A stretch of 64,000 nucleotides of DNA from assembly GCA_039111635.1 (NCBI GenBank), contig JBCAQO010000013.1:868001-932000 (forward strand). Direction: 5' to 3'. Source of the stretch: Heterobasidion occidentale (lineage: Eukaryota > Basidiomycota > Agaricomycetes > Russulales > Bondarzewiaceae). Positions within the stretch are counted from its first letter, which is position 1, and every line of letters starts with the position of its first letter. The notes under the pieces were generated by a model. That model made no database searches. It was not told the origin of the DNA and saw only the letters and a list, made by a program, of their open reading frames with translations. Position numbers and translations under genes: made by a program. Of the stretch, positions 22,464 through 33,928 are shown in pieces.

Positions 22464-23891
22464 GGTGAGTGGGGCGTGAAATGGGAGTCACCAAGACTGC
22501 CATGATGCGATTATAAGCAATCCCGGCCTTCCTACTGATATGACCGAGCATGGCGGAGTGTTCATGTGCAACTGAGCAAGGAAAGAATCAGTCGCCGGTC
22601 ACGGGTGAGACAGGGCACTGACAGGGCCCGCGCAAACGCTGCCAGGAGAGTTAAGAAACGTCACAAGTTCTTCTGGGCCAATCTTTAATACATCAGCGAA
22701 GCCCAGCGTGTCTAAATAGTATTAGTACTCACGAGCAGTGGACGGAGATATCAGCGGGGTACTTTGGATTTGAAATCACAGCTTCCAAGAACCGTGAACA
22801 AGCTCAGGTTCTGATACACAACTGTTGCTAGCATCAGTAACGATCCGAGAAACTTGCCTGTAATTTCGCAGATGGAGACCAGTGGAGACCTTGAGTCAAG
22901 CCAGATAAAAATATCGCATCGCACATTGTCAAAAGATAACGAGACAGACAGATGATCTCGACTCGCTTGATCGGATTGGGTCCGGAAGTTGGACGCATCA
23001 CTACGCATCGTGGCTACCATCTGCACATGTTTTATGAGGATCCTGGGTAAGAATCTGTAAGAACGTTAAATATTGGACAATTTCCAGTAATTTGAGTTGG
23101 ATCTGGATCGCATACAGATAACAGATGAAGTGATTGGTTGGCCGATAAGCAGTGCGACATGGACTGACATTGTCAGCTTACCAACGATGTGTAGATACCT
23201 GTTCATGCCCGAGAGTCTCATCTCGGGGAGATGTACGCAGTGCCTGACTTGCGCAGGAAGAGCTAAGAATACTTGAAGCTCTGATTGCTATGAGAGGATA
23301 TCACGCCACGAAGAAGTCCGACCCTGTCCCACTCGGCATTTTGGAAGCCACAAGTTTTTGTCAGTGACCCCGGTAAGTATGGATGCTTAGATGCCGATAC
23401 ATGCAATTCCACCGATCAAAACGTCCGGAGCCAGTTCTCCAAGTAGACAAAACTTGCAAAGGGAAAGCCGGGAAAAAAGGAGACATGTCTTGATGAGCGA
23501 ACTCCGCCGTCGGCTCGTTAATTCTTGTTGATTATAATACGAAATTTCTTGTGGTATAGCGCTTGCACCTCATCATCGAATTGCAAACAGGACTTGGGCT
23601 GTTGTATGAGAAAGGCTGTTTTGATACAACAGATCAGTTGACTAAGAAAAAAAACGCATGCATCGCACAAGATCGCACAATGCGATACAAAGTCGTGAAT
23701 TTACCGACTCTCCGAAGATCGTCGCGTAAACTAGTCCAATGACTTGTACCATCTACAAGGGACCCGCCTGACTTGACGAGCGCAACCACGCTCTAGGTTC
23801 TTGGCATGATGCTCAAGTCGATGCAGCCGACATACATCCTCACAATATCAGGTTCTATCTCCGTGTCAGCTGTCAACGTGGATGTGCAACA
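22464..23891. other. intergenic region (copy A)
   Basis: These 1.4 kb lie between the start of reductase 2 and the end of the F-box gene. Open frames are short, without family motifs or convincing splice structure, and no RNA gene was seen. The copy B equivalent is 30574-32001 and nearly identical. Confidence 0.5.
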
Positions 23892-25683
23892 TCAATTGGA
23901 GCACGCACCGTCAGCACGCGCCGCAATTACTGGATCGTCTGTGTCCATACCTGACTCCAGTAGGTCGCCTTCGAATGCGTCATCTGTAGCTAAGCTGGGA
24001 GGGAGCGTGCAGCCATGCCAGGTAAAGAACACGCGACGGTCCGTCAGCTGAAGACAGCTCAGGTGGCCATCGTATTCAGGCTGTTCGAGCTTCGTGACGT
24101 AGGAAGCACACAGGCCCGGAAACGGAGGAGCGGTCAAGGCGGGCGCATCGTGAACAGCATGATACGAGCCATCGAGGGTGAATAGATACAGCCCATCCGT
24201 CTGGCAATGACGGTTCAATAAGGTTCTGAACGGAATAAAGAAAGAAGCCCAAGGACATACAGTTGCAACAGCTACTCTTCCATGCTCGAAGGCGTGGTAC
24301 AGGGCTTCGCCCTTTGGAAACGTCACAACAGCCGTAGCATCTTCTGAAGAGGTCTCGCCTTTGATGACGCGCTCAAAACCCTGTATGAGTATGAGGTGCG
24401 TTGCGCACAACACAGCGAGGTCCCTCCCATCGGCTGACACGTGCACTACAATTGTTCGCAGTATCAGTAGAAATGGAATGCATGATCAATTATAAGAAAA
24501 TAATGCACCTGCAACAAAATCTGTGATAAACCGGTGCGGAATCCCAAATCGAGCTGAATCAATGGCAAGAGGCGACACGAGCTTAGACAGAATCAAGTCT
24601 GAGAAGGGGAGGTCAATCTGGGTGCAGCGTCGTCCGTATTCGTACGAGATATTCATAACCAACAAACCACTCTCTCGCGAAAATATGCGGACTCCGTGTT
24701 GATGGCAGATGAAGACGTGTCGTGAGCTCAAATCGACGTAGTGAATCGTCATATCTTGGTCGGTGATTCCGTCGATGACCTGGATCAGTTCCCTTGTGCA
24801 CACGTTGTACAGGTACGCATGATGAAGGCCCGCTGTGATTAGCGTGGGATAGACAAAGCGGAACGCCCAAGTGGGCTCTGGGAGAGTGATGAGCGACCAC
24901 GGACGGAAGTGTCCACGCTCGTCGTACTCCTGATGTCGTCCTCTCGCATAGTCGGACGCTCGGAGCTGCATGTCATCTGGCGCAGCGGAAGTCACATCTT
25001 CTGGACTGAAGTCCTTCGCGAGGCGCCAGACCTCCTTGGCTTGCCATGGACGATCGAAGATCAGAAAGCCATTATCGTACTCGCAATGTGCGCATCGGCG
25101 GACGTAGAACTGACGAGTCCAGTGAGATCTGCAGCTCGAGGAAGACGGAGCGATCAGCATACTGTCGGTAGGCTCCAGAGAACTTCATCGGGGAAAAGAT
25201 TGGTCACAGTGATCCCGCCGCGCTGGTGTGAGGTGATGCAAATACGCTCTTTCTCGTCGATTTTGATGTGATGAATATCGTCCCCAGCTCCGGACAACAC
25301 CCTGGCAGCAAAAACACCTTTTCCCATCCAGTTCCTTTCAAGTTGAAAGCTTCGTCTACCTAGATGCGCGAGACAGTTGTCAGACCCCTGAAGTATGAAG
25401 ATCACTTGCGAGATCCGGATGACAGATAATACGCACAGAAATCTGACCATTCATCGACGCCACTCCATAACGTCCCATAGCGCTTCTCAATTATATGGTG
25501 CAGGGAAAGATTGGAAGATAATATGAATTTGTGATACAAGGCGGCATCATGATAGACCGATATTTTGTTGGCTTCAACCAAATCGTTCAAATACCGTGAG
25601 GTCCAACGAAGAGACTGGATTGACTGCAGCGGTAGATACCAAAGAACAGCAAGCACCAGTTCTGGAGGAAGATCATGCAACAT
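23892..25683 (-). CDS. F-box protein, copy A
   Basis: The F-box opens the protein: MLHDLPPELVLAVLWYLP followed by SIQSLRWTSRYLNDLV. This places it as a probable substrate adaptor of an SCF ubiquitin ligase, binding Skp1. The remaining roughly 450 residues have no named domain. They read as successive beta-strand-like segments, which may form a propeller-like substrate domain (inference from pattern only). Four or more short introns interrupt the gene. I chose the Met directly before LHDLPPEL; an upstream in-frame Met (25809) would add sequence not typical of the family. It lies head to tail with BRF1, 135 bp apart. Confidence 0.8.
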
Positions 25684-25818
25684 GGTGGATGACGTCGGAC
25701 ACTCGTCGCCGGGACGCGCAGGTTGAGAAACTCGCGAGTACTTCCCTAGGGACCCGGCCCGGCCCGAAGATCCCGGCGATTGACAACACTCAAGAGCGGC
25801 TGGATGCAATTCTCAAGT

Positions 25819-26490
25819 TCAGACCTCTTGCTCGTATGTATCTTCCCATCCATAGTCGTCGCCCTTCTGGCTCCCCACATCCTCTTCACCCTCTGCATCT
25901 TCATCACCTCCAAGGTGGCCTGCAAGACCCTTCCCAATACCGCCGCCGCCTTCCTCTTCGATCACCATTCCCTCCTCCTTGTAGTCATCCATAGTGTACA
26001 GCCCATGCCCTTCGATCTTCTCGTCCCCGTCGAAGAGGTCTTTGAGGGCATTGTAGTTGATCCGCTTGCTATACTTGGCGTTCTTCTTCAACAGACTTTG
26101 TACAGATTCCGCCGCTGTATTACCGTGAGGCGTAGACGCATCACGGGGCTTGGTATTGGTTTTCCGGCGCTGCGCACGTACGAGTAAATTGAGGCCTGCC
26201 CAGCGAGAAAGGAATAACAGAGACTAACCTTTCTGCTCTTTGCCGACACCCCAGTCTCCCGCTGCTCACCTCTCACTATAGCATCACAACAAATGAGCTG
26301 CGATCATCGCGAAATCACAAAATGATAGATACGCACAGGCGATAGCTTCCAGATACTCCTTATTCATCTCGACCCAGACCCTCTCCTTGATCCGTACTTC
26401 CTCTTCGCTCAGCAGAAAGGCGTCGAGCTCCTCCTCGTTCAATCCCAGGAGCTCGTCCACAACGCTGAACTGCGCGTGCCGTCGTTCGGC
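25819..26490 (-). CDS. BRF1: BRF1, C-terminal fragment cut by gap (copy A)
   Basis: Only the last exons of BRF1 are present before the gap. They hold the end of the acidic region and the conserved BRF1 homology segment KYSKRINYNALKDLFDGDEK, then an acidic/Gly-rich tail. The coding sequence is the same as in the complete copy at 33929-36243. The truncation coincides exactly with the N run, so it is an assembly boundary. Confidence 0.9.
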
Positions 26491-26590
26491 NNNNNNNNNN
26501 NNNNNNNNNNNNNNNNNNNNNNNNNNNNNNNNNNNNNNNNNNNNNNNNNNNNNNNNNNNNNNNNNNNNNNNNNNNNNNNNNNNNNNNNNN
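26491..26590. other. assembly gap (100 N)
   Basis: Exactly 100 N. Left flank: middle of BRF1. Right flank: the sequence homologous to 17792 onward. This arrangement is expected when two overlapping haplotype contigs are placed end to end. Confidence 0.99.
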
Positions 26591-26665
26591 CAATCAAAAT
26601 GAATCAGTAAAAGCTACAAAAGTACAAATTTAGTAGTACACTCCGTAGGGAGATGATACAGACAT

Positions 26666-28191
26666 TCATTCATCCGCTACGAGTATGACCTTCTTTCCCT
26701 GTTTGCTCCCTGCTGCACGTCCAATATACCCTGTCCCGCGTGCTCCAGACCACGGGTGATGTCCTCCTGATATTTTATCTTACCCTCCTTCACCAGCTTA
26801 GGGACTTCTTTGTAAACTGCTCGCGGTGTTTCCCAAACCAGTTCCCGTTGATGAAGCCGTGCATGGACATGTCCTTCTTGAATATTTCCGCTAGGTTCTG
26901 TGTAGGGCGTGGTGAGGTCAGTATCTGCCGCTATCGATAAGAAATCAGCAAGGATTACGAGCCTTGACGCCGTAACCTTCCGGGTTGTTGTACGTGGTTA
27001 TCATGCCGCATTCCTTAGCAGACGAGGTAAGCGCAAGGACAAAGATGATACTGTTGCCTTTCTCACAATGAAACGAGCTCGCTTGTTGGCGTATTTCAAA
27101 GCCAGATCGAGCGTCTCTCCGCCTACGTTATCCCAGTAACTGAAAAAGCAAGGAAGTCAGTCAATAGCGAAGCCAACCACTCGTTCGAGCAGACACGAAC
27201 ATATCGAAGCCGCCCTCGCGCTGAAGCACTTCTTCGGTACTTTCTTTCTTATAGTTGAACACCACGTCGGCCCCGAGCGAGCGCACAAATTCGACTTTCT
27301 CGTCGGATCCAGCGGACGCAATCACCTTGAGCCCGTCAAGTTTCGCTAGCTGGACGACGAAGCTGCCAACTGGGCCAGCGGCAGTTGTGATGAACGCTTT
27401 TCACCCTGGTTCGAGTATAAGCAGGGAGTGGGTGTCACGAGGCCGTGTGTGCAGAACTGACCGACCTTTTTAGCTTTAGAGAACTCATTCCACCCCACAT
27501 ATGCTGTCTGACCTGGCATCCCTGCCGTGCCGATGTACACAGACCACGGCAAACCCTCTTCGTTGGCGATCACGGTGAAGGGCGAGGCGTCACTACGCAC
27601 AAAGTACTCTTGGAACGCTTCCAGCAGGACATGTCAGCATAGACTGTGTCGGCTCATTGGGAGCGGCGAATGTAACTGACGCAAGATGCCATAGACATGA
27701 TCCCCGACTTTGATCTCAGAGTGCTCTGAACGTAAAACGACCCCAATCCCGAAGTTTGTAATGCTGAAAACATCTCGTTCGATTGAAGGCAAGGGTAATA
27801 AGGGAAAAAGAGCCTACGGTTCGCCTTTGGCAAAAGGAGGCTGCATACAAAAGAGGCTGCCATTACGACAAATGGACTTGAACGAATTGCGTAGAGTACG
27901 TACCGAGTAGCTGGCCTTGGTCGCCTCTCGCATTCTCCCCCTCAGGTAGGGATCGATTGACAGAACAAGCGTCTTAACAAGGAAGCCCCCTTTCAGGGGT
28001 TCTGTCTCGAGATCTATACTCACAGAAGTGTCGTGGACAGTGGTTCTTCCTGGCTCAGGATAGCCTATCAAGTCCAGGGTCGCGGCAGGATATGACCTTC
28101 AGACACTGGGAAGAATGGAGCAACAATCGAGCTATTACGCACCAATTGGAACCTCGTTGAAAAGCGTTCGACCGTTTGTAATCGGAGACAT
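26666..28191 (-). CDS. NADP-dependent MDR reductase, paralog 1, copy B (frameshifted)
   Basis: This is the counterpart of 17866-19394 with the same start and motifs. Compared with copy A it has at least two single-base losses in coding sequence: near 26815 (GTAGAAC became GTAAAC) and near 27397 (CGCTGTTTC became CGCTTTTC). The second breaks the frame just before the nucleotide-binding turn. A 1-bp loss also lies near the stop. Because these cluster beside a contig end, sequencing error is more likely than decay. If real, this allele would be null. Confidence 0.75.
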
Positions 28192-29048
28192 GGCTGCGAT
28201 TTGAAGGTTTGGAAGGATTCCCAACTTCAGGTTGACCGTTTGGTCCTTTTGAAGGGCGTGGATCAGCGTGGATCATGCTCTGTAATCCCTCGGCCAGCGT
28301 GACCAAGCGCGACAAGCCTTTCGAATCAGCGGCGCGGGGCAGCGAGAGATCAAGTGTACATTTTAGGTGGTTGTTCGCGGGTTGCGAGTGACCCGCCCGT
28401 CGATGACGTGCTTGAAATCGACTGCAACATCTTTCTACTCCGGCGATCCTATAACTCCTATAAGCCGAGTTTTCTGGGTCGACCAACTTCGTCTAAAAAG
28501 GGTGCCTAGGCCCTGCAGGGGCCTTTGTGTGCTGCTTAAAAAGCGGGATACAGTCTGGGCGCGACGCAGGCAAGTTGGCGCAGAGTCAGCACCGTATCGT
28601 CAACATCGGCCAATTCCGACCGAGTCTAGCCGAGTCCGTCTCTGGTTTGTCAATGCAGACTCTGCTCGTACACCACATACCATCGTCAATCGCTTTCTCA
28701 CGAGGGCCAACTATCCATGCTACTGATATTTGCGCATTTCGTATCATAGATGCCTTGCGCTCATGTTGGTTGGGATTGATTGATCCTGATTCATCTCCTT
28801 AAACACTGTAATGACCCAGGGGGCTCGGTGGATACCTCCTTCGTCTCTGGCGCCGCCAAGGCCCAAGGGGAGTAGAGTGCACACACATTTAGGAGAGAGC
28901 TTGATCTGAAAAAAGTGTTCGCATCGAAAGGACGACTTCGATTCGATGCTGCTCGAAGGATAATATCACTGAAAAATACATAAGTTGTTGACTTGAACGA
29001 TTGTTTTACATGTATGCACTGCGTCTTCTGCTTATCCTTGGCCCTGGT
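28192..29048. other. intergenic region with empty transposon site (copy B)
   Basis: This is the homolog of 19395-20939 without the insertion. The empty site is the single TA at 28678-28679. No gene recognised. Confidence 0.7.
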
Positions 29049-30573
29049 TCACTCACTCGCCACCAGGATGACTGTCTTCCCAAAGTTCTTCCCTTGTTGT
29101 TGGTCAAGCAGTGCTTGACCTGCATTCTCCAGACCACGTGTTATATCCTCCTTGTACTTAATCTTGCCCTCCTTGATGAGCTTCGGCACTTCTTTGTAGA
29201 ATTGATCCCGATACGTGGCGCCTCGGTGTGTTATGAGGAACCCGTTGATGCTGATCTCTTTGGTCACGATTGCGCCGAGGTTCTGTTCGTTATATGACTG
29301 AGTAAGGGTAATATATGAGCTAGGCCCTGATATCCTTACTCGAGCATTGTAGGCGTTGGGCCCATTGTATTCCGTGATCATGCCGCATTCCTGGAAGTTA
29401 GAACGAGTGTATGTGAGCGTCCGCTTAAGTGCTGGATTTTACGATGCCTTACGATGAAGCGAGCGCGCCTGTTCGCATATGCCAGAGCAAGGTCTAGCGT
29501 CTCTCCACCAACGTGATCCCAATAGCTGACGACAAAAAAATCAGTGCTTTCCAAAAAGCGGCAGAAATATATCCATACATGTCGATGCCGCCCTCACGCT
29601 TGAGAACCTCTTCTGTACTCTCTGTCTTGTAGTTGAAGGCAACATCCGCGCCAAGCGAACGTGCAAATTCGACCTTCTCATCAGAGCCAGCTGAAGCGAT
29701 CACTTTGAGGCCTTCTAATTTGGCGAGCTGGATCACGAAGCTCCCGACGGGACCTGCGGCGGTAGAGATGAATATCGTTTCGCCCTGGGCAGAATTGTCA
29801 CATCGTGTGGAAGCCCATGTAGAAAAGCAACCAGAACACACCTGTTTGGCGTGCGAAAATTCCTTCCATCCGGTGTAAGCAGTGAGTCCTACGAAAGATA
29901 ATTAGAAATAATAGTAAATCCGCACAAAACTTTGTAACTTACCTGGCATCCCAGCAGCGCCGAGGTAAACCGACCATGGCACACCTCGTCCTTCAAAACT
30001 TTGTAAGTCGAAGGATCGCTTCTTACGAAGTACTCCTGGAATGCTTCGAGACAAATGAATTGAGAATCGTTTTCTTTGTGGACCTTGTAGAGACGTACGA
30101 AACAAGCCATAGATGTGATCGCCCGCCTGCAACGCAGCGTTCTCGGACCGAACGATGACGCCAATTCCGTAGTTGGCGATCCTAAGGAGATCAAATCAGT
30201 ACGGGAGAGGATCTCATCGCAGTAATGAGCTCACGGCTGGCCTAGAGGAAAAGCGGGCTAGTAGAAAATGGTAAATGATGCTGGCCCCCAGAAATCCATG
30301 TGCATACACACCAAGTAACTTGGAACGTCCGCAGGCCTCATTCTGCCCCTCAAATAGGGATCGACAGAGATAAACAGCGTCTTGACAATGAATCCTCCAT
30401 TGAGTTGCTCATTTTCGAGGTCAATCGTTTGCGATACGTCGTGCACCGTCGTCTTCCCTGGCTCCGGATAGCCTGCAACAAGTCCCTCAATCAATGATCA
30501 GCGTGAACATAGGGAGTAGCGCACCAGTTGGGATCTCGTTGAAGAGGGTTCGTCCGTTTGCGATGGGGGCCAT
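29049..30573 (-). CDS. NADP-dependent MDR reductase, paralog 2, copy B
   Basis: This is the counterpart of 20940-22463 with the same exons and motifs (YPEPGKTTVHD, AAGPVGSFVIQLAKLEG, FGKTVILVASE). It differs by a few substitutions and by a 1-bp loss near 29985 (ACACTCTCG became ACACCTCG), which disrupts the frame in the segment before AGMPG. Two T-run differences probably lie in introns. The same considerations about contig quality apply. Confidence 0.8.
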
Positions 30574-32001
30574 GGTGAGTGGGGCGTGAAATGGGAGTCA
30601 CCAAGACTGCCATGATGCGATTATAAGCAATCCCGGCCTTCCTACTGATATGACCGAGCATGGCGGAGTGTTCATGTGCAACTGAGCAAGGAAAGAATCA
30701 GTCGCCGGTCACGGGTGAGACAGGGCACTGACAGGGCCCGCGCAAACGCTGCCGGGAGAGTTAAGAAACGTCACAAGTTCTTCTGGGCCAATCTTTAATA
30801 CATCAGCGAAGCCCAGCGTGTCTAAATAGTATTAGTACTCACGAGCAGTGGACGGAGATATCAGCGGGGTACTTTGGATTTGAAATCACAGCTTCCAAGA
30901 ACCGTGAACAAGCTCAGGTTCTGATACACAACTGTTGCTAGCATCAGTAACGATCCGAGAAACTTGCCTGTAATTTCGCAGATGGAGACCAGTGGAGACC
31001 TTGAGTCAAGCCAGATGAAAATATCGCATCGCACATTGTCAAAAGATAACGAGACAGACAGATGATCTCGACTCGCTTGATCGGATTGGGTCCGGAAGTT
31101 GGACGCATCACTACGCATCGTGGCTACCATCTGCACATGTTTTATGAGGATCCTGGGTAAGAATCTGTAAGAACGTTAAATATTGGACAATTTCCAGTAA
31201 TTTGAGTTGGATCTGGATCGCATACAGATAACAGATGAAGTGATTGGTTGGCCGATAAGCAGTGCGACATGGACTGACATTGTCAGCTTACCAACGATGT
31301 GTAGATACCTGTTCATGCCCGAGAGTCTCATCTCGGGGAGATGTACGCAGTGCCTGACTTGCGCAGGAAGAGCTAAGAATACTTGAAGCTCTGATTGCTA
31401 TGAGAGGATATCACGCCACGAAGAAGTCCGACCCTGTCCCACTCGGCATTTTGGAAGCCACAAGTTTTTGTCAGTGACCCCGGTAAGTATGGATGCTTAG
31501 ATGCCGATACATGCAATTCCACCGATCAAAACGTCCGGAGCCAGTTCTCCAAGTAGACAAAACTTGCAAAGGGAAAGCCGGGAAAAAAGGAGACATGTCT
31601 TGATGAGCGAACTCCGCCGTCGGCTCGTTAATTCTTGTTGATTATAATACGAAATTTCTTGTGGTATAGCGCTTGCACCTCATCATCGAATTGCAAACAG
31701 GACTTGGGCTGTTGTATGAGAAAGGCTGTTTTGATACAACAGATCAGTTGACTAAGAAAAAAAACGCATGCATCGCACAAGATCGCACAATGCGATACAA
31801 AGTCGTGAATTTACCGACTCTCCGAAGATCGTCGCGTAAACTAGTCCAATGACTTGTACCATCTACAAGGGACCCGCCTGACTTGACGAGCGCAACCACG
31901 CTCTAGGTTCTTGGCATGATGCTCAAGTCGATGCAGCCGACATACATCCTCACAATATCAGGTTCTATCTCCGTGTCAGCTGTCAACGTGGATGTGCAAC
32001 A

Positions 32002-33793
32002 TCAATTGGAGCACGCACCGTCAGCACGCGCCGCAATTACTGGATCGTCTGTGTCCATACCTGACTCCAGTAGGTCGCCTTCGAATGCGTCATCTGTAGC
32101 TAAGCTGGGAGGGAGCGTGCAGCCATGCCAGGTAAAGAACACGCGACGGTCCGTCAGCTGAAGACAGCTCAGGTGGCCATCGTATTCAGGCTGTTCGAGC
32201 TTCGTGACGTAGGAAGCACACAGGCCCGGAAACGGAGGAGCGGTCAAGGCGGGCGCATCGTGAACAGCATGATACGAGCCATCGAGGGTGAATAGATACA
32301 GCCCATCCGTCTGGCAATGACGGTTCAATAAGGTTCTGAACGGAATAAAGAAAGAAGCCCAAGGACATACAGTTGCAACAGCTACTCTTCCATGCTCGAA
32401 GGCGTGGTACAGGGCTTCGCCCTTTGGAAACGTCACAACAGCCGTAGCATCTTCTGAAGAGGTCTCGCCTTTGATGACGCGCTCAAAACCCTGTATGAGT
32501 ATGAGGTGCGTTGCGCACAACACAGCGAGGTCCCTCCCATCGGCTGACACGTGCACTACAATTGTTCGCAGTATCAGTAGAAATGGAATGCATGATCAAT
32601 TATAAGAAAATAATGCACCTGCAACAAAATCTGTGATAAACCGGTGCGGAATCCCAAATCGAGCTGAATCAATGGCAAGAGGCGACACGAGCTTAGACAG
32701 AATCAAGTCTGAGAAGGGGAGGTCAATCTGGGTGCAGCGTCGTCCGTATTCGTACGAGATATTCATAACCAACAAACCACTCTCTCGCGAAAATATGCGG
32801 ACTCCGTGTTGATGGCAGATGAAGACGTGTCGTGAGCTCAAATCGACGTAGTGAATCGTCATATCTTGGTCGGTGATTCCGTCGATGACCTGGATCAGTT
32901 CCCTTGTGCACACGTTGTACAGGTACGCATGATGAAGGCCCGCTGTGATTAGCGTGGGATAGACAAAGCGGAACGCCCAAGTGGGCTCTGGGAGAGTGAT
33001 GAGCGACCACGGACGGAAGTGTCCACGCTCGTCGTACTCCTGATGTCGTCCTCTCGCATAGTCGGACGCTCGGAGCTGCATGTCATCTGGCGCAGCGGAA
33101 GTCACATCTTCTGGACTGAAGTCCTTCGCGAGGCGCCAGACCTCCTTGGCTTGCCATGGACGATCGAAGATCAGAAAGCCATTATCGTACTCGCAATGTG
33201 CGCATCGGCGGACGTAGAACTGACGAGTCCAGTGAGATCTGCAGCTCGAGGAAGACGGAGCGATCAGCATACTGTCGGTAGGCTCCAGAGAACTTCATCG
33301 GGGAAAAGATTGGTCACAGTGATCCCGCCGCGCTGGTGTGAGGTGATGCAAATACGCTCTTTCTCGTCGATTTTGATGTGATGAATATCGTCCCCAGCTC
33401 CGGACAACACCCTGGCAGCAAAAACACCTTTTCCCATCCAGTTCCTTTCAAGTTGAAAGCTTCGTCTACCTAGATGCGCGAGACAGTTGTCAGACCCCTG
33501 AAGTATGAAGATCACTTGCGAGATCCGGATGACAGATAATACGCACAGAAATCTGACCATTCATCGACGCCACTCCATAACGTCCCATAGCGCTTCTCAA
33601 TTATATGGTGCAGGGAAAGATTGGAAGATAATATGAATTTGTGATACAAGGCGGCATCATGATAGACCGATATTTTGTTGGCTTCAACCAAATCGTTCAA
33701 ATACCGTGAGGTCCAACGAAGAGACTGGATTGACTGCAGCGGTAGATACCAAAGAACAGCAAGCACCAGTTCTGGAGGAAGATCATGCAACAT
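32002..33793 (-). CDS. F-box protein, copy B
   Basis: All translated exons match those of 23892-25683. It carries the same N-terminal F-box (LHDLPPELVLAVLWYLP) and the same C-terminal half without a named domain. Between this gene and BRF1 are 135 bp. Confidence 0.8.
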
Positions 33794-33928
33794 GGTGGAT
33801 GACGTCGGACACTCGTCGCCGGGACGCGCAGGTTGAGAAACTCGCGAGTACTTCCCTAGGGACCCGGCCCGGCCCGAAGATCCCGGCGATTGACAACACT
33901 CAAGAGCGGCTGGATGCAATTCTCAAGT

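Larger units (their letters stand above)
17792..26490. repeat. duplicated block, copy A (8.7 kb)
   Basis: The sequence recurs at 26591-34600 in the same orientation with near identity. Differences are scattered single-base substitutions, several 1-bp indels and one 688-bp insertion (19883-20568 plus one TA) present only here. The block ends at the second gap, in the middle of BRF1. Gene content: two reductases, an F-box protein and a partial BRF1. Confidence 0.97.

Noticed and set aside
22751..23026. Minus-strand frame of 91 codons, repeated in copy B at 30861-31136
   Set aside because: Its repetition comes only from the duplicated block; no motif, signal peptide or splice context supports it.
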